A stretch of DNA of 64,000 nucleotides, taken from Camellia lanceoleosa. Lineage: Eukaryota > Streptophyta > Magnoliopsida > Ericales > Theaceae. Both the position numbers and the translations under genes were made by a program. Shown one piece after another: positions 48,288 to 60,222 of the stretch. Positions within the stretch are counted from its first letter, which is position 1. Every line of letters begins with the position of its first letter. The notes under the pieces are model-generated. The model was not told the origin of the DNA and ran no database searches. It saw nothing but the letters and a program-made list of their open reading frames with translations. Location: positions 10,833,273 through 10,897,272 of the forward strand of contig CM045767.1 in the NCBI GenBank assembly GCA_025200525.1, given 5' to 3'.

Positions 48288-49959
48288 ATGGCAGGCCCTG
48301 ATAAAGTTCGACGTGCAGCATCATCCAAAGTTCCTCTACCTTCCCAATAAGCTACAGCTAGAATTGCTGCCCCTACTCAGCATGCACCACCTAATTTAAC
48401 CCCATCTACTCAGAGTGTACCATCTACAAATGCTCTAAGTTTCCAGCCTGCACCACTGACAAATGCAACTATTACCCAGGTTGCACCATCTACAAATGCA
48501 ACTACAACCCAGGCTGCACCATGTACAAATGCAGCTACTACTCAGGCTGCACCATCTACAAATGCAACTACTACCCATGATGTACCATCTACCACTAGTT
48601 TGCGTACTCGTTCTAGACAAGTCAGGGGTCAGACTCGAGGGAAAAGCATAGCACGTCTCATAGCTAACAATGGTGGTAAAAAAACTTCCTGTTTGGATCC
48701 CTACAGATGCAAAGGTGCCAATAAGGCCTTATGCCACTCCATTTGCAAATGAACTTGGCTTACAGATAAGGATGGCTGCTCCAATCATTGGTATAAAAAA
48801 GTGGGACAAGATTGATGAGATTTATAAAGCCCCAATCATTCAAGCAGTTCAGGTACATGTATTTGCTACTTTTCAGATAATTAGATTATCACCATTACTT
48901 GCATTTTGATATTAATAAAAGCATTCATTATATTTGCAGGATAAATTTGAGATTGTTGATTATGATGAGGATGAAGAGGTTCGGAAAGGAGTCAATAAAA
49001 AGTGTAAAAGTCTTTACAGAAGTTGGCGTAACAAGATGAAGACTTATGACTCGAAGTTGGTAGACGCTGGTGTTGACCCTTATAGTAAACCATACAAAGG
49101 GGTCGATTCTGAGGCTTGGGTATACATGATCGATCATGTATGGCTTGATGGCGATTATCAGGTAAAATTTCCTAATTTATAGAATCATGTTGTAATTTCA
49201 ATTTAATTTCAATAATCAATTAATTTTGTAGAACTTGGCTAAAAAAAGCAAGGGATAGTCAAGCGAGGTTACCATATAATCATACAATGGCCTCCAAGTC
49301 ATTTCAAGCTGCAATGTATAAACAGGTGATGCATTTATTATATTTAAAAGTGTGAAAATTAATCATATATGCTTACTTTTAAATGGAATTAGGATACCGA
49401 GAAGATTGACTTTGTAGACTTCTACAAAGATTCCCATTGGAGCAAGAGAAAGTCGGATTGGGTAGCCCAAATATGTGGTCAATTACATGTAAGTATGCCA
49501 ATTAATAGAGTTACATATTTATGTAAATGGTGGTATTTGTTGAAGTTATTTACAAATTGATAGTAAGCTTTGAAAAAACGACATGAAGAGTCTTTAGAGC
49601 CTAGGGCAATACCTTTAACTCAGGAGCAGCTGTCAATCGAGATTCTTGGAAAGAAATTGGAATACTTAAAAGGCTTTGGAGTTAGTCCAAAACCATCATC
49701 ATCCAGATCTTCTGTTACTGCACAAGCACATACTGAGGTGGTTTCGAGCCTACAAAAAGAACTAGAGTCATTGAAGAATTTGTCCGAGATCCAGCAAGAA
49801 CAAATTGCAGCCCAGAACCTGGTAGCATAAGAGCAAGCTAAAATGATTGAAATACAAAACAAAAGATTTGAAGAGATTGAGAACTTTATGATGATGACCA
49901 AGGATCAGGCAGGCATGCAGGTTGATGAAAATGATTATCCATCAGAGGAATCTTATTGA
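48288..49959 (+). pseudogene. Transposase_24-like (TNPA-type) CACTA protein, degenerate
   Basis: Starts MAGPDKVRRAASSK, with a TAA soon after. An alanine/threonine/proline-rich N-terminus follows, encoded by 33-bp repeats. The Ptta/En/Spm-type region is split over several exons (RPYATPFANELGLQIRM; SLYRSWRNKMKTYDSK; ASKSFQAAMYKQ; WVAQICGQLH; KKRHEESLEPRAIPLTQEQL) and ends in a coiled-coil tail (SLQKELESLKNLSEIQQEQI). Such proteins bind the subterminal repeats. Frameshifts and at least two stops are visible. Confidence 0.75.
48464..48596 (+). repeat. 33-bp coding tandem repeat
   Basis: About four copies of a unit like gcaccatctacaaatgcaac plus a cccaggct segment, encoding an 11-residue A/P/S/T/N/Q-rich repeat. 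The minus-strand cysteine-rich ORF over it is a shadow. Confidence 0.7.
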
Positions 49960-50041
49960 CAAACACTTTTGTAAGTATATTTGTCATAATTTACTTTTCA
50001 AAACACTACAAGCATTTCATTTAATATGTCTGGTTGTGTTG

Positions 50042-50802
50042 AACAAACGGGACCTCGATTGGATCTTCGGTTAGAAAATTAGAAGGAAAATTGTAAAACA
50101 CAAGACCTAAAAGGCCCGTTAGGGGGCCGAAATTCCGAAATGACCACCGAAACCACCGAAACTTGGCATAGACAGCTTGTTCAAGCCTAAATAGACTTGT
50201 AAGAACAAACGAGGACCTCGATTGGATCTCCGGTTAGAAAATTAGAAGGAAAATTGTAAAACACAAGACTTAAAAGGCTCGTTCGGGGGCCGAAATTGCG
50301 AAATGACCAACGAAACTTGGCACGGACAGCTTGTTCAAGCCTAAATAGACGTGTAGGAACAAACAAGACCTCGATTGGATCTCCGGTTAGAAAATTAGAA
50401 GGAAAATTGTAAAACACAAGGCTTAAAAGGCTCGTTCGGGGGCCAAAATTGCAAAAATGACCACCGAAACCACCGAAACTTGGCACAGACAGCTTGTTCA
50501 AGCCCAAATAGACTTGTAGGAACAAACGAGACCTCAATTGGATCTCCGATTAGAAAATTAGAAGGAAAATTGTAAAATGCAAGACTTAAAAGGCCCGTTC
50601 AGGGGCCGAAATTGCGAAATGACCACCGGAACTACCAAAACTTGGCATGGACGGCTCATTCAAGCCTAAATAGACTTGTAGGAACAAACGGGACCTCGAT
50701 TGGATTTCTAGTTAAAAAATTAGAAGGAAAAATGTAAAACACAAGATTTAAAAGGTCCGTTTGGGGGTCGAAATTTCGAAATAACCACCGAAACCACCGA
50801 AT
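50042..50802 (+). repeat. Minisatellite, unit about 162 bp, about 4.7 copies
   Basis: Units begin with aacaaac near 50042, 50204, 50358, 50521 and 50683. Each contains gattggatctccggttagaa, aaaggc and a ccaccgaaacc motif. Copies differ by scattered substitutions and short gaps. It lies downstream of the Transposase_24-like gene, inside the CACTA element. Not coding. Confidence 0.85.
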
Positions 50803-51954
50803 TGATAATACCATTAGTGTTTTTGATTAAAAATAATCATTGAATTAGTTGAAGTTAACTCACCAAGATTAGTAAATTTATAATTTTACTCTAAAAAATA
50901 TGACACATGCCACTTATATGGATATTTTTCATTAAAAATGTTAAGAGTTGTAATCAATTGAATCAAATTGAAACAAAATCATAAATTTAGGATCAAAATT
51001 GAGCCAATTGAAATTATAAGGATCCAAATGACACAAGAATTAAAGTACTATTGTCATAATTTACCCTTAAAAATGTGAAACAAATTTTTTGTGTTAACTT
51101 CGTGTTAAGTTATATCCTATTATTATGCAAGTTCAACATTAATCTAACCCATTTAAGGTTTGTGTCAAAAAATAATTCAACCTTCACCCGCTAATTTTAT
51201 ATATGATTTGAGTCATTATCTTTGTCATATCGAAAATTCCCGCCATTTAATTATTATTTAGGTAGTGCTTCATTAATTTATTTACTATTGCTTAACAGTT
51301 GAAAACTATCTCTTCTGGATTATAGTGACATCCCTATCATACACAACAAACTAATGTGTGTGTGTTTTTTTTTTTTTTTTTTTTTTTTTGAACTGGGCAA
51401 TTAGGCTATGTGTGATTGTTAGTTTTGGGAGTAGAGTTAGATCCATAGATTTTGACAAAATTAAAATAGAAATGTAAACAAAAATATTATTATTAACAAT
51501 GTTTTTTTCAAATTTTTTTATTGCAGGTAGCTAGAGGCGTAATCATGCGTGTTTATGGACCTGTGCATTAATTATAAGTTGTGTTTATACGTGGAGTTTT
51601 TGAGATACTTTGCATCAGACAAATAAGACATACATTTGAAATCTTTGATGGTTTTGTAAATATTTTTTGATGTCGTGAATTTGTTGTAAGGATGGAGGGT
51701 TATTTTGGATGGTTATAAAGATGGATGGTTATTTTGGACGTGTAATGTGTTCATGTTGACAGGTGATTGTAATTACATATATTAACTGCTATTTTGACTT
51801 TATAATTGATGATTTTTTGTTTTTAGATTGGATTGTTGATGGATTGGTATATTAAAATTGATTAGATAGACATGAATTATGTATTAATTGCAAATGTATT
51901 ATAGGTTTTTTTTTATTTAAAAATTTTATTTTTGAAATTAAAAGCTTTTTTGAG

Positions 51955-52361
51955 ACCAATAAGATTTTAGTCGTAGTACGGTTCTAGGAATAACTATTGG
52001 CGACCACTAATGTAGTCGCTAAAATATGAACTTTCCGCGACTAACTTAATTCTTTGTTGCCAAAAACCTTCATTTCCGTGAGTAGTATTTTGTCGCAAAT
52101 GAACATTCTTAACAAATTTAAATCCTTTTACCGACGAAACTATATGGTCGCTAATGGTAACTTTCCGCGACCAACTTCATTCTTGGTCACCAAAAACTTT
52201 CGTTTCCACGACCAATTTTTTCGTCGCAAATGCTCAATATTCAACAATTTTTGCGACTACATGGCGACCAAATTTTGTTGGTCGCTAAATACTATTAGCG
52301 ACCATACATTATCTTTCGGCGACCAAAAAGTTGGTCGCTAAAAGTGTTATTTCTTGTAATG
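51955..52361. repeat. Right subterminal repeats of the long CACTA
   Basis: Repeated ggcgacca, tggtcgc and ccgcgac motifs up to the terminus ttatttcttgtaatg. Confidence 0.6.
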
Positions 52362-52502
52362 GGACGTAGACTTAAAAAACTTGTTCATTTGGGTTACTTA
52401 AAACCATACACCAACTGTTTTCCTAGTAGAAAATAAGTTAAATAATTTTAAAATGAGAAAAAACTAAAATCTTAGATGAAAAAATTGAAGAATTTTTTTT
52501 TG

Positions 52503-53062
52503 GGTAAATTACACTGTAGGTCCATCTACTTTGAGTGAAATTTCACTTTAGTTCTCATAATTTCAATTTGTATCCTTTACTTTTAGTTTTGTTGCAATGT
52601 AATCCCTTCATCACTTATAGTTAGAATTTTGAATATAAAAGATCACGTGCAAAATTACTTGAACCAAAGTATAATTAAAAAAAAAAAACTATGAGAACCA
52701 CCGGTGGTCTTTATAGTTTCTTGTCAATTCCACCTTGTTTTTTTTTTTTTTTTTTTGGGAACAACTTCTCAATTCCACTTTGATCCTTCTATTTTTGCAC
52801 GTGGTCTTTCTCCTTTTAAAATGATAACGACGAGTAACAGAGGGACCATATTGCAAAAAAATTGAAAATATGGGGTTCAAATTGTCTTCTATAGTTTATT
52901 CCAAATTTCACTTTGCTCCCTCTATTTTTGCATGTGAACTTTTTCAGTTCAAAATTCTAACGATAAGTGACAAAGGGACCACATTACAACAAAACTTAAA
53001 ATGTAAAATTCAAATTGAGACAATAAGAATCAAAGTGAAATTTCACTAAGATGAGTCAATTC
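52503..53062. repeat. Palindromic MITE-like element
   Basis: The left half (gtgaaatttcacttt, ttttgttgcaatgtaatccc) is mirrored by the right half (aaagtgaaatttcac, accacattacaacaaaac). A third partial copy lies in the middle (52890-52990). No coding capacity. Ends are approximate. Confidence 0.5.
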
Positions 53063-53159
53063 ATCTCTTTTGGTGCTCCTTTGTTGGTCAAGAGCACCTT
53101 TGTTAGTTCGGGACTACTAAATAAATTTCCAAGGAGTTTGATTTATAAAGAGAACATAC

Positions 53160-53598
53160 TTGTGTCCCATGCCATAAGGTTCATGATTTCAGAAGCACAT
53201 GCCACAATACTCCGAGTAGTCCAGTAAACGACAGTAGGGATATAAGTGATGGCGATTACCATTTCCGACATATCAAGCGTGATGTACTGAGATGGGAGCT
53301 CCTTAAACTCGACAATGCACTTGGTCACATCCAACATTGTCGTGATGAGGTTGATCAATGACTCAAACTTGGGTTTTAGAGAGTCGGTACGCTTAAGCAT
53401 GTCGGGTAGATGCTTGAGAAAGGCCACACACTTGGCAAGTGGGTTAGATGGGTAAAGTTGGGCAACAAGCCAAAACTCACCATAGTTCACAGCAAATGCT
53501 GCCAAGGCTATCACAACCTTGGCTTCCCATGAGTAGCTTGATAGTATATCGAAAATTGATAGAGTTATTGTGTATGCATCTGAACAACTGCATGAGAT
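53160..53598 (-). pseudogene. Exon 3 of a second, broken SEO copy
   Basis: An open frame homologous to exon 3 of the intact gene (VIALAAFAVNYGEFWL, DSLKPKFESLINLITTM, CIVEFKELPSQYI). The donor gtatgt is kept. The acceptor reads CAA instead of the CAG of the intact gene, and the exon ends in a different phase. Exons 4-7 are not found to the left: an inverted-repeat element and the CACTA transposon follow. It is a tandem paralogue of the gene at 32785-39211, now a pseudogene. Confidence 0.8.
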
Positions 53599-54179
53599 TT
53601 GTCACAAGCATCATAAATTTGTAATTATTTTCTTTATTTTTCACATAAATTTGAAAAGAAACAAACACAAATTACTACCGTGCCCAACTTTGGTTTCTAA
53701 CATATTAGAATATAGTTTCTAAATAACAATCCCACTCTATCCACACAAATATAGTGCCCTCGAACAAAAAATAATCATACTATATAAAATTTTCTATTTT
53801 AAAGTGTCAAACACCACAAAATAGATTCATTGTCAAGTATATAATGGACTTAGTGTCCAAGCATTTGCTTGCTTTCTTTATATCACGTGTCTCTCATTTC
53901 TTTATTTAAAACAAAAAAAAAAAAAAAAAAAGTTATATAGATAAGTGCACAAGACTTGAAACATTAATTTTGAATTTAAAAAAGAGAAAATTTCATCTTT
54001 ACCCCTATCCTTTGCCTCAATTTTCAATGACACCTCTAGACTTTCAATAATTTCAATTTTACCCCCAAAGTTTTTGAAATCATATCAATTTTACCCCTGT
54101 CGTCACATTGGAAACGGAAAATGTTAAAAAATTACATTTTGGCCCCAAATTTCAAAATAAAGATGCAAATTTACCCTGT

Positions 54180-54933
54180 CCTACCCAAACTCATCTTCTC
54201 TTATCTTTCTCCAATTCTTTCTTCCTCTACTTATCAACATCTTCACACATGGATTCCCTCTACATCCGAGTGGCTTTATCCACCACCGAGCCCCACAACC
54301 CCGTGTCCTCACTGATTTTGCATTCCCCATTTGAAGAAAAAAGGGTGTAAATCATCTAGCAGAGAGTGAACTTTCCTACTACCACAAATTTTCTTGGAAA
54401 ATGACTCGAATTATACTTGATACATACTCTTCAATGCTGAAAGATTTTATGTGGCTTCACACAATGTACCTAGCAATGAATTGTCTTGAATAGAAATGTT
54501 ATAGGGCATTGAATAGATTGAAAAATTTTCCAAAAGGATCATTACACAGATCATTAGAGACGGTGTACACGAAAAAGCTTGTTTAAACAACCACGTGAAA
54601 GAATGTGTACATTTCTTTGGGCACTTGAGTTTTGATGTTTTCTAAATCCTCATAAGATATGGATTTTCTCATCTTCAATGCATGAGTTTGAAGCTATAGA
54701 ATGATGAACACCATTGAAGATAATGTTTTCTCTACAGAACAACAAGTTGATTCTCCCAAACCTTCAAAACTCTCTTGCCATTGTTGCTTCTCCTTTATTA
54801 TCCTAAAGCAGAAAATCAATGATGTTCACTCTTTTTTTGATGGTTGCCTAGATAAGCTCTTGCCTCTCCAGCCATTGTGGTAGCTCTGACTCTATCCCAA
54901 GCATAAAAGGCTCTAATGATCTGAGCTATGATG
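54180..54933. other. Left interior of the Mutator-like element
   Basis: No domain recognised. Short open stretches (54241-54350, 54701-54883) are possible gene fragments, which these elements often capture, but there is no solid support. Confidence 0.35.
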
Positions 54934-54938
54934 GAAAC

Positions 54939-56007
54939 TATTATCCAAAAGACAACCTAAAAGGGGGGGTGAATTAGGTTTTTATAATTAAAAATTAATA
55001 ATACCCTAATAAAAATTATGACTAGCACAATAGATAAATATCGTTAATGAAATAAAAATAATTAAAACAAGTGTTTTAACAACTATGTCAGTTAATGATT
55101 TTAGCATAGTGAAAATGTGAAATATAGCTACAGCAATTTAAATAAAATAAAGAGATAAGAGAGAGAGAGAGAGAGAGAGAGGCAAACAAATTTATAGTGG
55201 TTCGGTTTCAACTCGGCCTCCGTCCACTCCTCAAGCTTCACTTGAGATTTTCCACTATGCTCTAGCTTCACGGGGGTGCTAGCAACCTCTTTACAAATTG
55301 AGCAATCCTCTACGAATTTTACATAGACTTTCTAAGTCAAGAACACTGAGTGTACTACACTCTTACAAGATTGAAAATAAGGTGTTTTTGCTTTCACAGA
55401 AAGCTTCAAGAATTATCTCTCAAAGATAGATATATAAAATAAAACTTTGATTTTTCTGTAAATCTCATACAGGAAAGATGAGCTTAATGCTATAAGGCTC
55501 AGTGTATAATTTCTAAGAGAGGATGTAAATAAAAATTGAAGAACACTTCTCAGAGAATTTTTCAGAGAATAGATGTGAGTGATTATAGATCAAAGAATAT
55601 TTTTTGATTTTTTTTGTAATTTGTTTACATTAGAGGGTTTAGTATATATAATGAAAATTATAGCCGTTTATAACCGTTGTATTCATTTGAATATATAGCC
55701 GTTTATAGCCGTTGTACTCCATCATTACTAATTTGAATATCTTCCACTCCATTATTACTAATTTGAATATCTTCTGCTTGAACATTTTGGCCAGTTGTTG
55801 TGCTGGGCTGTTTGAACTTTTTGGCCTGCTACTGTGCTGGGTTGTTTGAACCTTTTGATTTAATCAAATATTAAATACATTCTAACAACATTTAGGATAA
55901 AGGTTTAGGTGAGAAATAATAGGGCAAAATAAATTTTGATTTTATTTTTCTCTTTCAAGTAAATTAAAACATAATTAAATAAATCATCAAAATAAATAAG
56001 TCTAACA
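54939..56007 (-). repeat. 3' LTR of Copia element B
   Basis: 1069 bp, plus-strand edges tattatcc and taagtctaaca. Contains an (ag)n run at 55157-55182 and fewer tttatagccgttgt units than the element A LTR. Confidence 0.85.
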
Positions 56008-56757
56008 ATCTCTCCCTTTTTGATAATGGCACACAATGATGTTTTGATTTGATTTGGGAGTAAGAAAGGTCCCCCTCAAGTCATGCTCCCTGAATTCATT
56101 TCTGAATACATAAGTTTGCACATGTGTAATAAATAAGTTTTAATTAGAGACATGATATGAGACTAAGATATCAAACTATAAATACATAATCATCAGATTA
56201 GTTTTCAAATAATACCATAATTTGAAAATAATACCATAATACATAACATCATAAGTTTTCTCCCCCTGTGACATTATCAAAAGAAAATCATGGGTCAGAA
56301 TCTGGAGGAGGATGAGGAAAATGATAGGGATAAATGGCATCAAAAAATAGATAATCAAAACATATATATACATATATATGTACATAGCTATACAATATAT
56401 ATATACATATATGCATACACATACAACTCTCCTCCCACTCTCTCTTTTTTTTTAAAAGCAGTTGCCTTGCTGCACGGCTTTTTGCTTCATTGGCTGACAA
56501 ACATAGCTCCCCTCGATTGCCGCTCGCATCGGCTATCTCTCCCTCATTGTCTTCTTCTCTTCAGCCTCTTCTCTTCAGCCTTCTTCTTAATCACACTCGT
56601 TTGCGTCTTCTTCTACACCTCACTTTCTTTTATCTCTTCTTCTATTTCTTTTTCATCACTCTCTTCAATCTTTATCTTCCTAGAGAGAGCAGGCGAGAAG
56701 AGTAGAAATGCTGCCAAAAACAACCCTCATTTTGATTACATCTCTCGCTCCTACTAC

Positions 56758-57244
56758 ATGGCCTTGTCTCGTCCGCTTACTTTCTTTCCGGACCTGAATG
56801 ATCCTGGAAGCACTGTTGGGCCGAGTGCCATGGCTCCTACTCTTTCCAACCTTCATATGATGTCGATTGAGCAAATAATGGAAACTCAATCAGACATTGA
56901 AGCCAATCATTTCACACTGACGTCCTGTGTGGAGACGGTGATGGCAGTCACAAAATTGGCTCACCGATTGTAGAATAGGACGAATAAGCTCCATCAGGTC
57001 AACTCCCAACTCTCTCTGCTCCAGCGCATGTACAAGGATGAGCGGCGAAATAAGCGTTGAAGTAGAAAATAAAAAGCTTAAGCGGAAGACCACCTCTATG
57101 GCCCGATTTGGAGCAACGTCGTTCTTGGCCCTTGATAGTCAACACGGAGTTGTCACTCTCGATGAAAGGACGGGGACAGGGGTGTCAAGGGTCACCCAAG
57201 GTGATAAAAAGAAGAAAAAAATGATGAAAGAGGCGAGTAAGTAA
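56758..57244 (+). pseudogene. Antisense ORF of Copia B (copy 2)
   Basis: Homologue of 4325-4834: it starts MALSRPLTFFPDLND and has MMSIEQIM, TQSDIEANHFTL and TKLAHRL. A TAG at 56971 replaces the CAG of copy 1. A small deletion near 57040 breaks the frame further on, after which the RFGATSF block is still readable in another frame. The stops differ from those of copy 1, so both descend from a longer open frame. Function unknown. Confidence 0.5.
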
Positions 57245-57782
57245 GATCGGCGTATGGCCGGAAAAAAATGAAGGGTGTTTTTTTTAATTTTTTTTTTTAT
57301 GTTTATTTTGATCGGCGTGTGGCCATAAAAAAAATGAAGGGTGTTTTTTTTTGTATGTAAATATTTGTACTTTGATTTGTTGTTGTGTTTATGTTTAAGA
57401 ATTGACAAATGAAATTAAAAAGCAGAGAAAAAATAAGAAAATTAAGCCCAAACAAAAAATAAGAATGAAAAAAAATAAAAATAAAGGAAATTAAGCCTAA
57501 CAGCAAAATAAAAAAATAAAATAATACCAACAAAAATTAAACTTGATGGGACGTTGGTGTTGCTGGAATGGTAATGCAAAAAAAATACCATGAGGGTTTA
57601 AAAAAAATCAATGTATGCAAAGTTAATTTTACCTCAAGATGCAGAATAGCAAACTGTTAAGGAGAATAAATGTATGAAGGACTTGTGAGCATTCAATTCA
57701 TATAAATGTTTCCATATCAATGTAGCAATACACATATATCATTTTAACAAAAATTCAAATTTCACAGTCATAACAAAACTTT

Positions 57783-58184
57783 TTAAGTAGAAATCGACTT
57801 TCCAAGCTCGCCACGAATAAAATTGAAGCGATCCTCGCTTAGGGGTTTTGTGAAAATATCCGCCAATTGTTTGTCGGTGTTTACAAATTCAAGTACAATA
57901 TCTCCTTGGCTCTTGCTTGAAAATAGATTGAAATAACGTGAATTCTTCATAATGGATAAGCTCATTAATTCATTGTTGCCATATTATCTTGCTACAACAG
58001 CATGTGTGTCTCATTCTTGACCTTTGGAACTTCTCCTTATTGCACCCATGGCATTTATCTAAACTTGATGCTACATTGTGATAATATTAGTGCCATCAAT
58101 TTGAGCAAAAATCTGGTTCAACACTCACGAACAAAACATATTGAAATTCGACATCATTTTTTAAGAAATCATGTTCAAAAGATA
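57783..58184. pseudogene. Copia RNase H split by a small inversion
   Basis: On the plus strand (58065-58184) the frame reads HCDNISAINLSKNL and HSRTKHIEIRHHFLRNHVQ. On the minus strand from 57908 down it continues GDIVLEFVNTDKQLADIFTK. The two pieces are adjacent in normal Copia RNase H. Turning over the segment from about 57906 to 58178 would make them contiguous. The inverted segment abuts the truncated 5' LTR. Confidence 0.75.
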
Positions 58185-59184
58185 AATATAGCTAATGAAA
58201 TAAAAATAATTAAAACAAGTGTTCTAACAACTATGTCAATTAATGATTTTAGCACGGTGAAAATGTAAAATATAACTACAGCAATTTAAATAAAATAAAG
58301 AGATAAGGGAGAGAGAGGCAAACAAATTTATAGTGGTTCGGCTTCAACTCAACCTACGTCCACTCTTTAAGCTTCACTTGAGATTTTTCACTATACTCTA
58401 ACTTCACGGGAATGTTAGCAACCTCTTTATAAATGGAGCAATACTCCACGAATTTTACATAGACTTTCTAAGTCAAGAACATTGAGTGTACTACACTCTT
58501 ACAAGATTGAAAAGAATGATTTTTTACTTTCACAGAAAGCTACAAGAATTATCTCTCAAAGATAGATATATAAAATGAAGTTTTGATTTTTCTGTAAATC
58601 TCACATAGGAAAGATGAGCTTAATGTTATAAGGCTCAGTGTATAATTTCTGAGAGAGATAGGATGTAAACAAAAATTGAAGAACACTTCTCAGAGAATTT
58701 TTCAGAGAATGGATGTGAGTGATTATAGATCAAAGAATATTTTCTAATTTTTTTTTTTATAACTTGCTTACATTAGAGGCTTTGGTTTATATAATGAAAC
58801 TTATAACCGTTTATAGCCATTGTATTCACTTGAATTTATGGCCGTTTATAGCCGTTGTATTCATTTGAATTTATAACCGTTTATAGTCGTTGTACTGCAT
58901 CATTACTAATTTGAATATCTTCCACTCCATCATTACTAATTTGAATATCTTCCACTCGAACCTTTTGGCTAGCTGCTGTGCTGGTTATTTAAACCTTTTG
59001 CTCTGCTGCTGTGCTGGGCTATTTGAACCTTTTGATTTAATCAAATATTAAATACATTCTAACAACATTTAGGATAAAGGTTTAGGTGAGAAATAATAGG
59101 ACAAAATAAATTTTGATTCTATTTTTCTCTTTCAAATAAATTAAAACATAATTAAATAAATCATCAAAATAAATAAGTATAACA
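58178..59184 (-). repeat. 5' LTR of Copia element B (inner end missing)
   Basis: Aligns with 55030-56007. The first roughly 90 bases next to the primer-binding site, and the site itself, are lost at the inversion junction. The outer edge ataaca is followed by gaaac. Confidence 0.8.
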
Positions 59185-59189
59185 GAAAC

Positions 59190-59880
59190 AATAAAGCCCT
59201 GAATGACAAATTGGTTCTATGCTCTTTAGTCTCCACAACAGACTTTCACCAAGTGGTGGTGTTTTCAGTCTCTAATAACTCAAAATTTTGGACAAATTCA
59301 GATAAATCTTCATGGGAAAGGTCATCAAAGTTGGCACTATAAGTTCATTTTGTGGTGGGAGCTCTTGAGATGGGTTTGTTAAATGATCCAGATTTCAAGA
59401 GTTTCGTAGATGACCATGTGGTGGCGACTTGCCCGAGCAATCTCCGGATTGTTTTCTCAATCCCAAATAGGACAAGTCAATAGACCACTAAGTGAACTTC
59501 GAGTTTGCCCGAAATGAATGGTCTTATCTTTGGCAACTTCAATTTGGCTATGTCCAATGACAACTTTGCAATCCTTGAACTGATCGAAAAATTGGCCAAA
59601 ATTTGCAACTCCGGCATGATCTCCCCGCAGTCTTACCCTTTGTTGGCAACCACAATGCATACACCTGGGTGGAAGCTTGAGGACTTTGAATTCACAGTCA
59701 CATTTGCTAATTATGGGTCATTTCATGAAAGAAAACTTGCCCAATTAGAGGTTTCAATAGGGGAGGGGTTGTAGTAGAGGAGGGCTAGCCACTGCCGGTG
59801 GTGGCTAGCAGAGTTGTAAAGGTGCAAAGAAGAGAGAGATGGTGAGTTTGGATAGGAGATAGTGGATTTGCATCTATCAT
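59190..59880. other. Right interior of the Mutator-like element
   Basis: An open stretch at 59505-59774 (plus) reads FGNFNLAMSNDNFAILELIE and has a possible opposite-strand frame. Composition is less AT-rich than the surroundings, as in captured gene pieces, but I cannot name a source. Confidence 0.35.
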
Positions 59881-60222
59881 TTAAAATTTGGGGCTAAAAT
59901 GTGATTTTTTTTTTTAAACTTTTTTCGTTTCAAACGTGACGGTAAGGGTAAAATTGATATGATTTCAAAATTTTGGAGGTAAAATTGAAATTATTGAAAG
60001 TTTACGGGTGTCATTGAAAATCGAGGCAAAATATAAGAATAAAAATGAAATTTTCTCTTTAAAAAATAAAACTCTTATCACTTGAATGACACACATATTG
60101 TGATATTAATTTTTTTAATCACTTATTTTTATTTTTATTTTCTTGAATTATACTCGTGTTGTATGTGTCAACCGTTAATATATATATATATATATAGTGG
60201 TCTTAAATAAATAAAATATCTA

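Larger units (their letters stand above)
40814..52361 (+). mobile_element. Long CACTA (En/Spm-type) transposon with both transposase genes
   Basis: Left end cactacaacaaaaagc, right end ttatttcttgtaatg (inverse cattacaagaaataa). Both are followed inward by subterminal motifs (ggcgac, gtcgcc). Between them lie a TNP2-like gene and a Transposase_24-like gene in the same orientation, as in plant CACTA elements. The two termini differ beyond the first eight bases, and the flanking triplets (aat, gga) do not match. The pair may therefore belong to two related elements, or the flanks have been rearranged. Both genes have stops. Confidence 0.65.
54939..59184 (-). mobile_element. Copia-type element B, deleted and rearranged
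   Basis: LTRs at 54939-56007 (3' on the minus strand) and 58178-59184 (5', lacking its inner end) are flanked by the perfect duplication gaaac (54934-54938, 59185-59189). The interior keeps the polypurine tract (from 56008), the antisense ORF and pieces of RNase H. Gag, integrase and RT are gone. It is the same family as element A and sits inside the Mutator-like element. Confidence 0.85.
53984..60057. mobile_element. Mutator-like element with about 185-bp inverted ends
   Basis: Left end gagaaaatttcatctttacc matches the inverse of the right end, and similarity continues for about 185 bp (tcaatgacacc, aatttcaattttacc, gaaatcatatcaatttt). The 9-bp flank tttaaaaaa occurs at 53975-53983 and 60058-60066, the target size of Mutator elements. 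Without the nested Copia element it is about 1.8 kb and has no MuDR-type transposase. It lies in intron 2 of the broken SEO copy. Confidence 0.75.

Noticed and set aside
48435..48620. Cysteine-rich minus-strand ORF with CICRWC repeats
   Set aside because: It is the antisense shadow of the 33-bp coding repeat in the Transposase_24-like gene.
50042..50802. Regular repeats resembling a CRISPR array
   Set aside because: The whole 162-bp unit is repeated without unique spacers, in a plant transposon.
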